NCBI GenBank assembly: GCA_023386265.1 | Contig: JAEWKA010000005.1 | Location: forward strand, 149,873-213,872 | Direction of reading: 5' to 3' | Origin: Bacillota bacterium | GTDB taxonomy: Bacteria > Bacillota > Clostridia > Oscillospirales > Oscillospiraceae | DNA: 64,000 nt | Shown here: positions 8,331-16,882 of the stretch, piece after piece | Layout of the letters: the number at the start of each line of letters is the position of its first letter | Numbering within the stretch: position 1 is the stretch's first letter | Notes under the pieces: model-generated | What the model was told of the DNA's origin: nothing | The model's database searches: none | Seen by the model: the letters and a program-made list of their open reading frames with translations, nothing else | Position numbers and translations under genes: made by a program

Positions 8331-9332
8331 ATGGCACTGTTTGAAAGCTATGAGCGCCGCATAGAAAAAGTTAACGGCGTACTTAAAGAATACGGTATTT
8401 CATCGGTCGAGGAAGCAAAAGAAATCTGCGATAAGGCCGGAGTAAACCCCTATGACATCGTGAAGTCTATTCAGCCTATCGCTTTTGAAAACGCGGGCTG
8501 GGCCTATGTTGTCGGTAGCGCTATCGCCATCAAAAAAGGCGTAAAGACGGCAGCGGAGGCGGCAGAGGCAATCGGAATCGGACTCCAGAGCTTCTGCATT
8601 CCCGGCAGCGTGGCAGACGACCGCAGGGTCGGACTCGGACACGGCAACCTCGGAGCAATGCTTCTGCGCGACGAAACCAAGTGCTTCGCCTTCCTCGCGG
8701 GACACGAGAGCTTTGCGGCGGCAGAGGGTGCAATAGGCATAGTCAAGAACGCGAACAAGGCCCGCAAGACGCCTCTGCGCGTCATCTTGAACGGTCTCGG
8801 CAAGGATGCGGCTCAGATTATCTCCCGTATTAACGGCTTCACCTATGTCCAGACTCAGTTCGACTACTACACCGGCGAAGTCAAGGTCGTGCGCGAAATA
8901 GCCTACTCCAAGAGTGAACGCGCTCAGGTGCGCTGCTACGGTGCCGACGATGTGCGCGAGGGAGTTGCTATCATGCACATGGAGGGCGTGGATGTATCTA
9001 TTACCGGAAATTCCACAAACCCGACGAGATTCCAGCATCCTGTTGCGGGTACATATAAGAAGGAATGCGTTGAACAGAGCAAGAGGTACTTCTCTGTTGC
9101 GTCCGGCGGCGGCACGGGACGTACGCTACATCCGGATAATATGGCAGCAGGTCCGGCATCCTATGGTATGACGGACACAATGGGCAGAATGCACTCGGAC
9201 GCTCAGTTCGCCGGCTCCAGCTCGGTTCCGGCGCACGTAGAAATGATGGGCTTCCTCGGCATGGGCAATAACCCCATGGTCGGAGCTACCGTCGCCGTTG
9301 CGGTTGCCGTTAATGAGGCAGTAAATAAGTAA
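8331..9332 (+). CDS. GGGtGRT family protein of unknown function
   Basis: A 333-residue protein containing ASGGGTGRTLHPDN at about residues 260-275, the motif that names the GGGtGRT family (Pfam PF14057, from memory). Other conserved-looking stretches are GSAIAIKKG, LQSFCIPGSVADDRRVGLGHGNLGAMLL, and HVEMMGFLGMGNNPMVGATVAVAVAV at the end. There is no signal peptide or clear membrane helix except a hydrophobic C-terminal tail. AAGGAGG lies directly after the stop of the NifU-like gene, so the pair is translated as a unit. Function unknown; the fixed pairing suggests a complex that binds metal or a phosphorylated metabolite, which is inference. Confidence 0.85.
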   Translation: MALFESYERRIEKVNGVLKEYGISSVEEAKEICDKAGVNPYDIVKSIQPIAFENAGWAYVVGSAIAIKKGVKTAAEAAEAIGIGLQSFCIPGSVADDRRVGLGHGNLGAMLLRDETKCFAFLAGHESFAAAEGAIGIVKNANKARKTPLRVILNGLGKDAAQIISRINGFTYVQTQFDYYTGEVKVVREIAYSKSERAQVRCYGADDVREGVAIMHMEGVDVSITGNSTNPTRFQHPVAGTYKKECVEQSKRYFSVASGGGTGRTLHPDNMAAGPASYGMTDTMGRMHSDAQFAGSSSVPAHVEMMGFLGMGNNPMVGATVAVAVAVNEAVNK

Positions 9333-9384
9333 AGCTGTCTGACGTGCATCTCCCGAAAAATTAAACTGAGTAGGAGTATGTATT

Positions 9385-10683
9385 ATGCTAACAAAGACTT
9401 ATCTGGAAATTGTTGATGTTCAAGCACGCGAGATTCTTGACTCCAGAGGAAATCCGACCCTTGAGGTGGAAGTAACCCTTGATGACGGTACAGTAGGCAG
9501 AGCGGCAGTTCCCTCCGGCGCTTCGACAGGCGCGTTCGAGGCCTGTGAACTTCGCGACGGCGACAAGAGCCGCTATCTCGGCAAGGGCGTTCTGAAAGCG
9601 GTCGATAATGTAAACGGCGAAATCGCCGAGGCAATGCTAGGGCTCAACGCTCTGGATCAGCCCTCTATAGACAAGCTGCTCATCGAGCTCGATGGCACGA
9701 AGAACAAGACCCGCCTCGGAGCAAACGCAATTCTGGGCGTGTCTCTTGCCTGTGCTCACGCTGCGGCAGATGCACTGGGCATGAGCCTTTATACCTATAT
9801 CGGCGGCGTAAACGCAAAGACCCTGCCCGTTCCGATGATGAACGTACTGAACGGCGGCGCACACGCGACAAACAGCGTCGATATTCAGGAATTCATGGTT
9901 ATGCCCGTTTCGGCGCCCAATTTCCGCGAAGCTCTTCGCATGTGCGCGGAGGTTTTCCACACACTTAAGAAAATTGTCAAGTCCGCAGGCGTCGGCGACG
10001 AGGGCGGCTATGCTCCCGATCTTGCAAGCGACGAGGATGCGCTCAAGGCGCTCGTCGAGGCTATTGAAAAGGCAGGCTATAAACCCGGTGTAGACTTTAA
10101 AATTGCAATGGATCCGGCAGTTACCGAGTGGTTCGATGAAAAGGATGGCTGCTATCATCTGCCGAAGCGCGGCACCGTTATTACTCCTCAGCAGATGGTC
10201 GACATGTGGGTCGGTTTCTGTGACAAGTATCCCATTATCTCCATCGAAGACGGTATGGCGGAAGAGGACTGGGAAGGCTGGAAAAAGATGACCGAAGCTC
10301 TCGGCCACAGAATACAGATTGTCGGCGACGACCTCTTTGTTACAAATTCCGAGCGCCTCAAGAAAGGCATAGATCTGGGCGTTGCAAACTCGATACTCAT
10401 CAAGCTTAACCAGATCGGAACACTCACCGAGACTCTTGACACTATCCAGATGGCTCACAGAGCGGGATATACGACTATCGTTTCCCACCGCTCGGGCGAA
10501 ACCGAGGACACGACTATTGCAGACATTTCGGTTGCGCTCAACGCTGGACAGATAAAAACTGGCGCTCCCAGCCGAATTGACAGAGTTGCAAAGTACAATC
10601 AGCTTCTGCGCATCGAGGATGAACTTTTCGATGTCGCCAAGTATCTCGGCAATGATGCTTTTTACAGTATCAAGGCAAAATAA
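9385..10683 (+). CDS. eno: Enolase
   Basis: A 432-residue enzyme that dehydrates 2-phosphoglycerate to phosphoenolpyruvate. The N-terminal domain shows AREILDSRGNPTLEVEV and PSGASTGAFEA; the barrel has NVLNGGAHATNSVDIQEFM, VGDEGGYAPDL, the magnesium ligands in SIEDGMAEEDWEGW and VGDDLFVTN, the catalytic lysine in ILIKLNQIGT, and the terminal signature SHRSGETEDTTIAD. All catalytic residues and length are standard. GTAGGAGT precedes the ATG. It closes the glycolytic operon and is followed by a strong terminator. Confidence 0.98.
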   Translation: MLTKTYLEIVDVQAREILDSRGNPTLEVEVTLDDGTVGRAAVPSGASTGAFEACELRDGDKSRYLGKGVLKAVDNVNGEIAEAMLGLNALDQPSIDKLLIELDGTKNKTRLGANAILGVSLACAHAAADALGMSLYTYIGGVNAKTLPVPMMNVLNGGAHATNSVDIQEFMVMPVSAPNFREALRMCAEVFHTLKKIVKSAGVGDEGGYAPDLASDEDALKALVEAIEKAGYKPGVDFKIAMDPAVTEWFDEKDGCYHLPKRGTVITPQQMVDMWVGFCDKYPIISIEDGMAEEDWEGWKKMTEALGHRIQIVGDDLFVTNSERLKKGIDLGVANSILIKLNQIGTLTETLDTIQMAHRAGYTTIVSHRSGETEDTTIADISVALNAGQIKTGAPSRIDRVAKYNQLLRIEDELFDVAKYLGNDAFYSIKAK

Positions 10684-10717
10684 CCCTTCGTTAGAAAAAA
10701 TTACTAAATAAAAGTAT

Positions 10718-10765
10718 AAATGGTGTTTCTGCTGGTAAAAATATCTGCAGAAACACCATTTTTCT
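10718..10765 (+). terminator. Intrinsic terminator after eno
   Basis: Inverted repeat AATGGTGTTTCTGC with its complement across a 14-base loop, followed by a T run. It ends the glycolytic operon and lies across an in-frame ATG at 10720, which argues that the next gene starts at 10783 instead. Confidence 0.9.
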
Positions 10766-10782
10766 ATTCAGGAGGTAATAAA

Positions 10783-11532
10783 ATGGCTGATAAAAAGAGT
10801 TTAGGCGAACAGCTGGAAGCATTTTTTTCCGGAAAGGGCTTCTACATAGTCCTTTTCCTTTGCGTAGCGGTTATAGGCGTTTCCGCCTATATGCTGTTTA
10901 GCGGGAATGGGAACGATGTAGAAGATGCGTCCGAAGCAAACAGCGGTTATTCAGAGGCAGTAGGGCCTATGAACGAGGACCCCGAAATGGCGGTTCCTCC
11001 GGAAGTGGTTGAGGTACCCGATACCGAGGAAGCTGCTACGCAAAACGAAAGTCTGGAAAACGCCACGGAGAACGAGGAAACCGGCAACTGGACGGAGCAG
11101 CAGACAGAGACTGCAGTTTCAGCGCAGTATATCTGGCCGCTCGCAGGCGATATTGACCTGCCGTATTCCGTAACCGCGCTCATTTACAACAAAAAGATGG
11201 GCGATTGGCGCACGCATGACGGCGTTGACATTGTAGCTCCGCTCGGAACACAGGTTCTTGCGGTCTGCGCAGGACAGGTCGAGAAAGTCTATCAGGACGA
11301 CATGGGAGGTATGACAGTTATCATCCAGCACGCGGGCGGTTTAAGGAGCATCTATTCGAATCTTGCCTCCGTTCCCACCGTTTACGAGGGCGACAATGTT
11401 ATGACCGGTGAAATTATCGGAGCTGTCGGCGCGACAGCACCCGGAGAGACAAAGGACAACCCGCATCTTTGCCTGAAAATGACACTTGACGGACAGAGCG
11501 TAAATCCTTCCGACTATCTTCCCCCAAGATAA
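10783..11532 (+). CDS. SpoIIQ-like membrane-anchored LytM (M23) domain protein with altered zinc ligands
   Basis: A 249-residue protein starting at the ATG with AGGAGG 7 bases before it. Residues 1-20 are cytosolic, 20-40 form one membrane helix, 45-110 are an acidic linker and 120-249 are a LytM/M23 domain. The first zinc ligand motif is intact (HDGVD), but the usual YAHL is YSNL and the usual HLH is HLC, so two metal or catalytic histidines are missing. SpoIIQ proteins have this layout, and Bacillus SpoIIQ is likewise catalytically degenerate; it binds SpoIIIAH across the intermembrane space during engulfment. SpoIIQ identity is inferred from architecture and from the sporulation genes elsewhere in the window. 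A generic M23 peptidase remains possible. Confidence 0.75.
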   Translation: MADKKSLGEQLEAFFSGKGFYIVLFLCVAVIGVSAYMLFSGNGNDVEDASEANSGYSEAVGPMNEDPEMAVPPEVVEVPDTEEAATQNESLENATENEETGNWTEQQTETAVSAQYIWPLAGDIDLPYSVTALIYNKKMGDWRTHDGVDIVAPLGTQVLAVCAGQVEKVYQDDMGGMTVIIQHAGGLRSIYSNLASVPTVYEGDNVMTGEIIGAVGATAPGETKDNPHLCLKMTLDGQSVNPSDYLPPR

Positions 11533-11548
11533 GTCTTCTCTTTTCCAA

Positions 11549-11584
11549 AGGGCTTCTCGATTAATGAGAAGCCCTCTCTTTTTG
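11549..11584 (+). terminator. Intrinsic terminator
   Basis: AGGGCTTCTC and its complement with a seven-base loop, followed by CTCTTTTT. It ends the SpoIIQ-like gene. Confidence 0.9.
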
Positions 11585-11691
11585 CTTATTGGCTTCTTAC
11601 AGTGATAAAATTTTTCTGCAAAAATTGACGCAAGGTGTTATAATAGCGAAAATAAGAATTTTACCCTAGTCTCAGGGGAGGATACATAAAG

Positions 11692-12927
11692 ATGACGCTC
11701 AAGGAACGCTTTTTGAATTATGTGAGTTATGACACACAGTCCAGCGAAGACTCCGAAACGACGCCAAGCACCGATAAGCAATGGACTCTGGCTCGCCTGC
11801 TCGAAAAAGAGCTGCTGGAGCTGGGTGCGGAGAATGTACGCCTTAGCGAATATGGCTATGTAATGGCCGAGCTGCCCTCTAATATGGGCGAAGTAAAAGT
11901 CCCCGCGCTGGGCTTTATTGCGCATATGGATACCTCTCCCGACGCTCCATCTGAAAATATAAAACCCCGAATTATCGAAAATTACGACGGCAGCGTTATA
12001 GTTCTGAACGAAAAGAAAAACCTTCGTCTCGCCCCCGAAGAGTTTGAAAGCCTGAAAAAACATATAGGCGAAACGCTCATCGTGACGGATGGAACAACTC
12101 TATTGGGTGCGGATGACAAAGCCGGAGTAGCGGAGATTATGATGCTTGTGGAATATCTGGCAACGCATCCCGAAACTCCGCACGGAAAAATTTGCATTGG
12201 CTTTACTCCGGATGAGGAGATCGGAAAAGGTGCGGACAGATTTGACGTTTCAGGTTTCGGCGCGGACTTTGCCTACACTGTGGACGGTGGAGACCTCGGT
12301 GAGATTGAGTATGAGAATTTTAACGGCGCCAACGCGGGAGTTTTCGTTCAGGGAAAGAGTATTCATCCCGGCTCCGCGAAGAACAAAATGATTAACGCCT
12401 CCCTGGTCGCAGCGGAATTTGCATCTTTGTTACCGCAGCATGAGACTCCTTCACATACCGAGGACTATGAGGGCTTTTACCACCTGCATTTCATATCCGG
12501 TACGGTAGAGGAGGCGGAGCTTCAATATCTCATTCGCGATCACGACAGAGAGAAGTTCGAGGACCGCAAGCGCTTCATTCGCTCGGTCGGCGATTTTATC
12601 AATAACAAATACGGTGAAAATACCGTACAAGTCGTAATACACGACCAGTATTTCAATATGCGTGAGCAAATTCTGCCGCACATGGAGCTTATCGATATAG
12701 CCAAAAAAGCGATGGAGGCTGAGGGCGTCACGCCGGAGATTGTCCCGATACGCGGCGGTACGGACGGTGCGAGGCTTTCGTACATGGGGCTGCCTTGCCC
12801 CAATCTCTGCACCGGCGGGCAAAATTTCCATGGACCATACGAATATTGTTCGCTCGACTCGATGGAAAAGATATCTAAGGTGCTTGTCCGTCTCACAGAA
12901 ATGTTTGCTAAAGAAATGGTCAAATAA
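11692..12927 (+). CDS. pepT: Peptidase T (tripeptide aminopeptidase)
   Basis: A 411-residue M20B metallopeptidase that removes N-terminal residues from tripeptides in the cytosol. It has the zinc motif IAHMDTSP, LGADDKAG with the bridging Asp, the catalytic pair in FTPDEEIG, YTVDGGD, and late RGGTDGARLSYMGLPCPN with a ligand His in NFHGPYE. Length is typical. GGGGAGG precedes the ATG, and a TATAAT box at 11639-11644 offers a promoter. The kinase gene follows after 20 bases and may be cotranscribed. Confidence 0.97.
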   Translation: MTLKERFLNYVSYDTQSSEDSETTPSTDKQWTLARLLEKELLELGAENVRLSEYGYVMAELPSNMGEVKVPALGFIAHMDTSPDAPSENIKPRIIENYDGSVIVLNEKKNLRLAPEEFESLKKHIGETLIVTDGTTLLGADDKAGVAEIMMLVEYLATHPETPHGKICIGFTPDEEIGKGADRFDVSGFGADFAYTVDGGDLGEIEYENFNGANAGVFVQGKSIHPGSAKNKMINASLVAAEFASLLPQHETPSHTEDYEGFYHLHFISGTVEEAELQYLIRDHDREKFEDRKRFIRSVGDFINNKYGENTVQVVIHDQYFNMREQILPHMELIDIAKKAMEAEGVTPEIVPIRGGTDGARLSYMGLPCPNLCTGGQNFHGPYEYCSLDSMEKISKVLVRLTEMFAKEMVK

Positions 12928-12947
12928 ACGGCTTAACAGGGGATACC

Positions 12948-13808
12948 ATGGAAGATTTAAAAAGAATCACAGCGATACATGACATTTCAGGTGTCGGAAA
13001 GTGCTCGCTCACCGTCGCACTGCCGGTAATTTCCGCAAGCGGCGTAGAATGCGCCTGCCTGCCTACGGCACTGTTATCCACACATACAGGTGGCTTTGAT
13101 AACTTTACTTTCCGCGACCTTTCCGAGGAGCTGCTTCCCATTGCGCGGCATTGGAAGGAAGAGGGGATAGTCTTTGATGGCATCTATTCCGGCTATCTTG
13201 CCTCTTCAAAGCAGGAAGAGATGCTCGAAGAGATTATCGAACTAATTTCAAACGAAAATACGAAGGTCATCGTCGACCCCGTAATGGCGGATAACGGCAT
13301 ATATTACAGCAATCTGGGACATGACATGTGTCTTGCCTTTCGGAGACTCTGCGGAAAAGCGCACATCATAACGCCTAACATAACCGAGGCAGCTCTGCTG
13401 ACAGGACTGCCCTACAAAGCGGGCCCCCATGAACGCGGATATATAGACTTACTTGTGGAGGGACTGACAAGGCTTTGCAGCGGGATAATCGCCGTGACAG
13501 GCGTCTGCCCCGACAACGAGAGCGTCGGAGTTTACGCGGTGGATACCAAAACGGGGGAAAGCTGTTTTTATTCGGGCAAAGCAAAAGAGGGAGTTTTCTG
13601 CGGAACAGGTGATTTGTTTGCTTCGGCTTTTTCGGCGCTCATGCTTCGCGGAGCCGGACTCAAAGACGCCGTAGAGACTGCGGTTTCGCTCGTGAACGAT
13701 AGCATCGAGCGTACAGTAGCCCGTGGAACGCCGCGCAGGAACGGTGTCGATTTTGAGGGCGCACTTCCAAACTATATCAAAAGAGTTTCTGAGCTTTTCG
13801 TTAAATAA
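12948..13808 (+). CDS. pdxY: Pyridoxamine/pyridoxal kinase
   Basis: A 286-residue ribokinase-superfamily kinase of the vitamin B6 salvage pathway, phosphorylating pyridoxal or pyridoxamine to the cofactor form. Seen are IHDISGVGKCSLT at the N-terminus, LSTHTGGF, VDPVMADNG, ITPNITEAALL and the ATP/anion-hole motif GTGDLFASAFSA with the catalytic Asp. Typical length. It follows pepT closely and is closed by a terminator. PdxY and PdxK-type enzymes cannot be separated with confidence from sequence alone, so the symbol is provisional. Confidence 0.9.
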   Translation: MEDLKRITAIHDISGVGKCSLTVALPVISASGVECACLPTALLSTHTGGFDNFTFRDLSEELLPIARHWKEEGIVFDGIYSGYLASSKQEEMLEEIIELISNENTKVIVDPVMADNGIYYSNLGHDMCLAFRRLCGKAHIITPNITEAALLTGLPYKAGPHERGYIDLLVEGLTRLCSGIIAVTGVCPDNESVGVYAVDTKTGESCFYSGKAKEGVFCGTGDLFASAFSALMLRGAGLKDAVETAVSLVNDSIERTVARGTPRRNGVDFEGALPNYIKRVSELFVK

Positions 13809-13840
13809 AAAAGGCGGTCATAAAGACCGCCTTAAAAAAT
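13805..13840. terminator. Bidirectional intrinsic terminator
   Basis: AAGGCGGTC and its complement around a five-base loop with A and T-rich flanks, placed between the convergent pyridoxamine kinase and SDR genes. Confidence 0.9.
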
Positions 13841-13846
13841 GCTGTT

Positions 13847-14551
13847 TTATAACGCAAAGCCGCCGTCCACGCCGATAACTTGACCCGTTACAAAGCCGGC
13901 TTTGTCGGAGGCGAGAAATGAGGCAAGCTCCGCGACTTCCGAAGTCTTACCGAGACGGCAGAGCGGGGTCGAATCAATGAGCCGCTCCTTGTCCTCAAAA
14001 GAAAAGCCGGACATCATGTCGGTTTCGATAACGCCGGGCGCTATGCAGTTTGCTCTGATGCCCGAAGGGCCGAGCTCCTTGGCAAGCGATTTCGTAAGAC
14101 CTATAACCGCGGCCTTGGATGCGGAATATGCCGCTTCGCACGAGGCTCCGTGGACTCCCCAGACGGACGATACAGTGATAATCGAGCCTTGCTTGAGGTT
14201 AACCATAGCCGGAAGTGCGCATTTTACGCAGTTATATACTCCGTCCACGTTGACAGCGAAAATTCTGCGCCATTTTTCAGGAGAAATGTCCGAAAAAAGC
14301 CCGTATTCCGAAATTCCTGCATTACAGACGAGAACATTTAGTTCACCGATTTCGTCATACATTGAACGGACCTGCGCAAGGTCCGAAACATCTGCCCTGA
14401 CAGCAATCCCGCCGATTTCCTCTGCGAGAGCCAGAGCTTTTTCGCGGGAGTTCAGGTAATTGATATAGACTTTGAAACCATCCTTTGAAAGCGTTCGGGC
14501 GATTGCCTCGCCGATACCTCTTGAAGCGCCGGTGACGAGAGCAGTTTTCAT
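13847..14551 (-). CDS. Short-chain dehydrogenase/reductase, FabG-like, possibly YmfI type (EF-P modification)
   Basis: A 234-residue SDR. Rossmann motif TGASRGIGEAIA at the N-terminus, NAGI at about residue 78, catalytic Ser in SSVWGVHGAS, and YSASK with the catalytic Tyr and Lys. The tail GQVIGVDGGFAL is typical of FabG. The stretch WGVHGASCEAAYSASKAAVIG resembles the YmfI family, which reduces the 5-aminopentanone group on elongation factor P in Firmicutes; no efp gene is in the window, so this is only a suggestion. Alternative role: 3-oxoacyl-ACP reductase. The frame runs 38 codons further upstream but GGAAGGG precedes this ATG. It is divergent from the PASTA gene. Confidence 0.85.
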   Translation of the reverse strand: MKTALVTGASRGIGEAIARTLSKDGFKVYINYLNSREKALALAEEIGGIAVRADVSDLAQVRSMYDEIGELNVLVCNAGISEYGLFSDISPEKWRRIFAVNVDGVYNCVKCALPAMVNLKQGSIITVSSVWGVHGASCEAAYSASKAAVIGLTKSLAKELGPSGIRANCIAPGVIETDMMSGFSFEDKERLIDSTPLCRLGKTSEVAELASFLASDKAGFVTGQVIGVDGGFAL

Positions 14552-14652
14552 TTTTTGTGACCCTTCCTTTCGCGAAACTCGAAGTGAGAATAGCGTATAG
14601 CTATTATAGTACTCATAGCACTTTATGAGAATTACTACCTGATAATAGATGT

Positions 14653-14681
14653 TTGAAAAATACACACATATGTGATAAAAT
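14653..14681 (+). promoter_or_regulatory. Sigma-A type promoter for the PASTA protein gene
   Basis: TTGAAA and TAAAAT separated by 17 bases, 55 bases before the ATG at 14736. Confidence 0.75.
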
Positions 14682-14735
14682 ACAATCTACGGCGGTTTGG
14701 TACAAGTACATGCCGCTTTTAGGAGGTTAACTGTT

Positions 14736-15992
14736 ATGCGGACAATTATCTGCAAAAAATGCGGAAAAGAAATAGACGCTTCTTTGGGCGAATGCCCGAG
14801 CTGTGGAGCGGTGTACTACATATTACCGGATGAAGACAAAAAACTTGAGTGGGCGATGAGCACCGACTCCGATATAGACGACACAAAGATTCTCCGAGCG
14901 GTAGAAGCAAATCCGAGCCGTGGCGGAACGAGTCACAGTACACGAGATATTTTCAATGCCGACAACGACGAGCTGTTCAATACCCGCGTTTGGAGACTGA
15001 GCGAGGAGCAGGAGGTCACGAAGGCCACCCGTCCGCAGAACCCGGAAAAAACGGTAGCACCGATGCAGCGTCCTGTTCGGCAGACCGTGAAGCCCGAGGC
15101 TCCGCGTCCCGTCGTCGGAAAGAGTCAGCCGGCACAAAAGGATAAGGAAAAGGAACTGCGCAAAAGGCAGCTAATTGTCTCTGCCGTCGCTCTGCTCGCC
15201 GTTTTGACGCTCGTGCTTTCTTTTATGGGCGGATTGTTCGATTTCAGCGGGGGCGAAAACAAGGAAGAAATGCAGGATCTCGTCGGAATGCCGCAGGAAT
15301 CCGCCATGACAGTGCTTGACGCCTTGGGACTTCAGGTTACCACAGAGACTGAAGCAAGTGGAGAGGCTGTCGGAATTGTCACCAAACAGAGCATAAAAGA
15401 AGGCAAAAAAGTCAAGAAGGGCGATAAAATTACTATCACCGTATCTTCGGGACAGCCGGCGTCTTCTTCCGGGAGCGCGGAATACATCGAAGTGCCGACG
15501 CTGACGAAAAAAACATATGACCAGGCAAAGCAAATTCTTTCCGATATGGGGCTTAAGATAAATCGTGGAGAGGACGTTTTCAGTGATGAAGACATCGGCC
15601 TCGTGGTTTCCCAGTCACCGATGAAGGATGCGAAGATTAAAAAGGGCGACACGGTTACTGTCTCTGTTTCAAAAGGACTTGAGCCTTCTCCCTCGCCTGA
15701 AGCTCACACGATTAGCGTTACAGCGGGCAAAGGCGGCAATATAAGCCCCAAGGGAGCCGTTTCGGTTGCGGACGGAGAGGATCAGACTTTTACAATTACC
15801 CCGGAGTCGGGCTATGAGATATTCGAAATCAAGGTCGACGGAACAAGCATCGGGGCGCCTTCAAGCTATACGTTCACGAAGGTGGCCGACGATCATACAA
15901 TTTATGCGGTATTCAGGCAGACGACCTCTACCTCACCGACACCGTCTCCGACATCAACGGTTAACCCTGTTTCAAATACCGACATCGGATAA
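14736..15992 (+). CDS. Zinc-ribbon, single-pass membrane protein with two PASTA domains
   Basis: A 418-residue protein starting at the ATG after AGGAGG. Layout: zinc ribbon with C6-C9 and C20-C23, a Pro/charged linker, a membrane helix at about 145-168, two PASTA repeats at about 178-315, an InlB B-repeat-like domain (TFTKVADDHTIYAVF) at about 325-390 and a Ser/Thr/Pro tail. PASTA domains bind muropeptides or the peptidoglycan surface, usually in PknB kinases and PBPs. There is no kinase or transpeptidase domain here; the inside carries only the zinc ribbon. It may act as a wall sensor or scaffold; function unproven. Confidence 0.85.
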   Translation: MRTIICKKCGKEIDASLGECPSCGAVYYILPDEDKKLEWAMSTDSDIDDTKILRAVEANPSRGGTSHSTRDIFNADNDELFNTRVWRLSEEQEVTKATRPQNPEKTVAPMQRPVRQTVKPEAPRPVVGKSQPAQKDKEKELRKRQLIVSAVALLAVLTLVLSFMGGLFDFSGGENKEEMQDLVGMPQESAMTVLDALGLQVTTETEASGEAVGIVTKQSIKEGKKVKKGDKITITVSSGQPASSSGSAEYIEVPTLTKKTYDQAKQILSDMGLKINRGEDVFSDEDIGLVVSQSPMKDAKIKKGDTVTVSVSKGLEPSPSPEAHTISVTAGKGGNISPKGAVSVADGEDQTFTITPESGYEIFEIKVDGTSIGAPSSYTFTKVADDHTIYAVFRQTTSTSPTPSPTSTVNPVSNTDIG

Positions 15993-16051
15993 AAAAATAA
16001 ACTATCCCAGCAGCAAAAAGCTAATTCTGAAAGAAAAGCTGAAGGTACGCT

Positions 16052-16519
16052 TCAAAACCTGAGTATGCGGCAGGAAATTTCGCCCCTGTCGTCTATAATG
16101 ACTTCCGCATAGCTCGGACTTGGAGCAAAACCGCAGGTACCAGGATTTAGGGCCTGTATTCCTCCGGACATTGAGTAGTTTGCTATATGAGTGTGGCCGA
16201 ACATCACAATGTCGGCGCCTCTCAAACACGCTTCGTCAATGAGCGCTTTAAGAGTCCACTTGACTCCATAGATGTGTCCATGTGTAATAAATATTTTTGC
16301 TTTTCCTACCGTAAAAAAATCTGTATCCGGCAGGACGGAGCCAATATCGCAGTTTCCCCGAACCGCTCTAAGCGGGATTTGGGGGAACTGCGTTTCTATT
16401 TTTGAAACATCCCTGCCGCCATCACCGAGATGGACGACCATGTCGGGCTCACCGCTACCGATCGCGCGTAGCATTCCGGAGGAGTTTCCGTGAGAATCGG
16501 AAAAAACTAAGAGCTTCAA
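16052..16519 (-). CDS. YfcE/MJ0936-type metallophosphoesterase
   Basis: A 155-residue calcineurin-like phosphoesterase. Metal-binding motifs appear in order: FSDSHGN, VHLGDGGRD, VRGNCD, ITHGHIYGV and FGHTHIAN. Proteins of this size are phosphodiesterases active on model substrates, with physiological substrate unclear. The start is TTG with AGGAGATG upstream. It is divergent from the small-protein cluster at 16.6 kb. Confidence 0.93.
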   Translation of the reverse strand: MKLLVFSDSHGNSSGMLRAIGSGEPDMVVHLGDGGRDVSKIETQFPQIPLRAVRGNCDIGSVLPDTDFFTVGKAKIFITHGHIYGVKWTLKALIDEACLRGADIVMFGHTHIANYSMSGGIQALNPGTCGFAPSPSYAEVIIDDRGEISCRILRF

Positions 16520-16621
16520 TACAGCATCTCCTAAAAAATATACTGAACTTTAATCCAAAGGTAACCGCTGCGGATAATCTGAATATACTGAACTGAAAGA
16601 GTATCTTCGGGAGGTGCCGGT

Positions 16622-16864
16622 ATGGATAATTTTGACAAAATGAGCAAGGAACTGCTCAAAGGCGGAAAAGCTGGAGAGATAAATAAGGTCGTAAACTCGC
16701 CGGAGGGCAAAAAAATCGGCAGCATGGTGGACGGAAACGCGCTTAAAAAAGCTGTAGCCACAGGGGATAACGAGACCATGAACCGTATCCTCGGCCAGTT
16801 TTTGTCGACCGATGAGGGCAAATCTCTTGCGAAAAAGATCAGCGAGAATTTCGGAAAAAAATAG
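16622..16864 (+). CDS. Small conserved-looking protein of unknown function
   Basis: An 80-residue, highly charged and probably helical protein preceded by GGGAGGTG, first of three closely spaced genes. No membrane helix, cysteine or recognised domain. It is rich in Lys, Gly and Asn, and reads as two similar helical halves (around SPEGKKIGSMV and STDEGKSLAKKI). Eighteen bases separate it from the next gene, so they form an operon. Upstream, ATATACTGAACT occurs twice about 46 bases apart. I do not recognise the family. Confidence 0.7.
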   Translation: MDNFDKMSKELLKGGKAGEINKVVNSPEGKKIGSMVDGNALKKAVATGDNETMNRILGQFLSTDEGKSLAKKISENFGKK

Positions 16865-16882
16865 GACTGGGAGGGTCAGGCT

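Noticed and set aside
8400..9038. Antisense open frame under the GGGtGRT gene
   Set aside because: Opposite strand of a well-supported gene, no ribosome site.
9637..10488. 283-codon antisense open frame under eno
   Set aside because: Fully inside eno on the other strand; no start signal or recognisable protein features.
10720..10782. Earlier ATG for the SpoIIQ-like gene
   Set aside because: It lies inside the eno terminator stem; the ATG at 10783 has AGGAGG.
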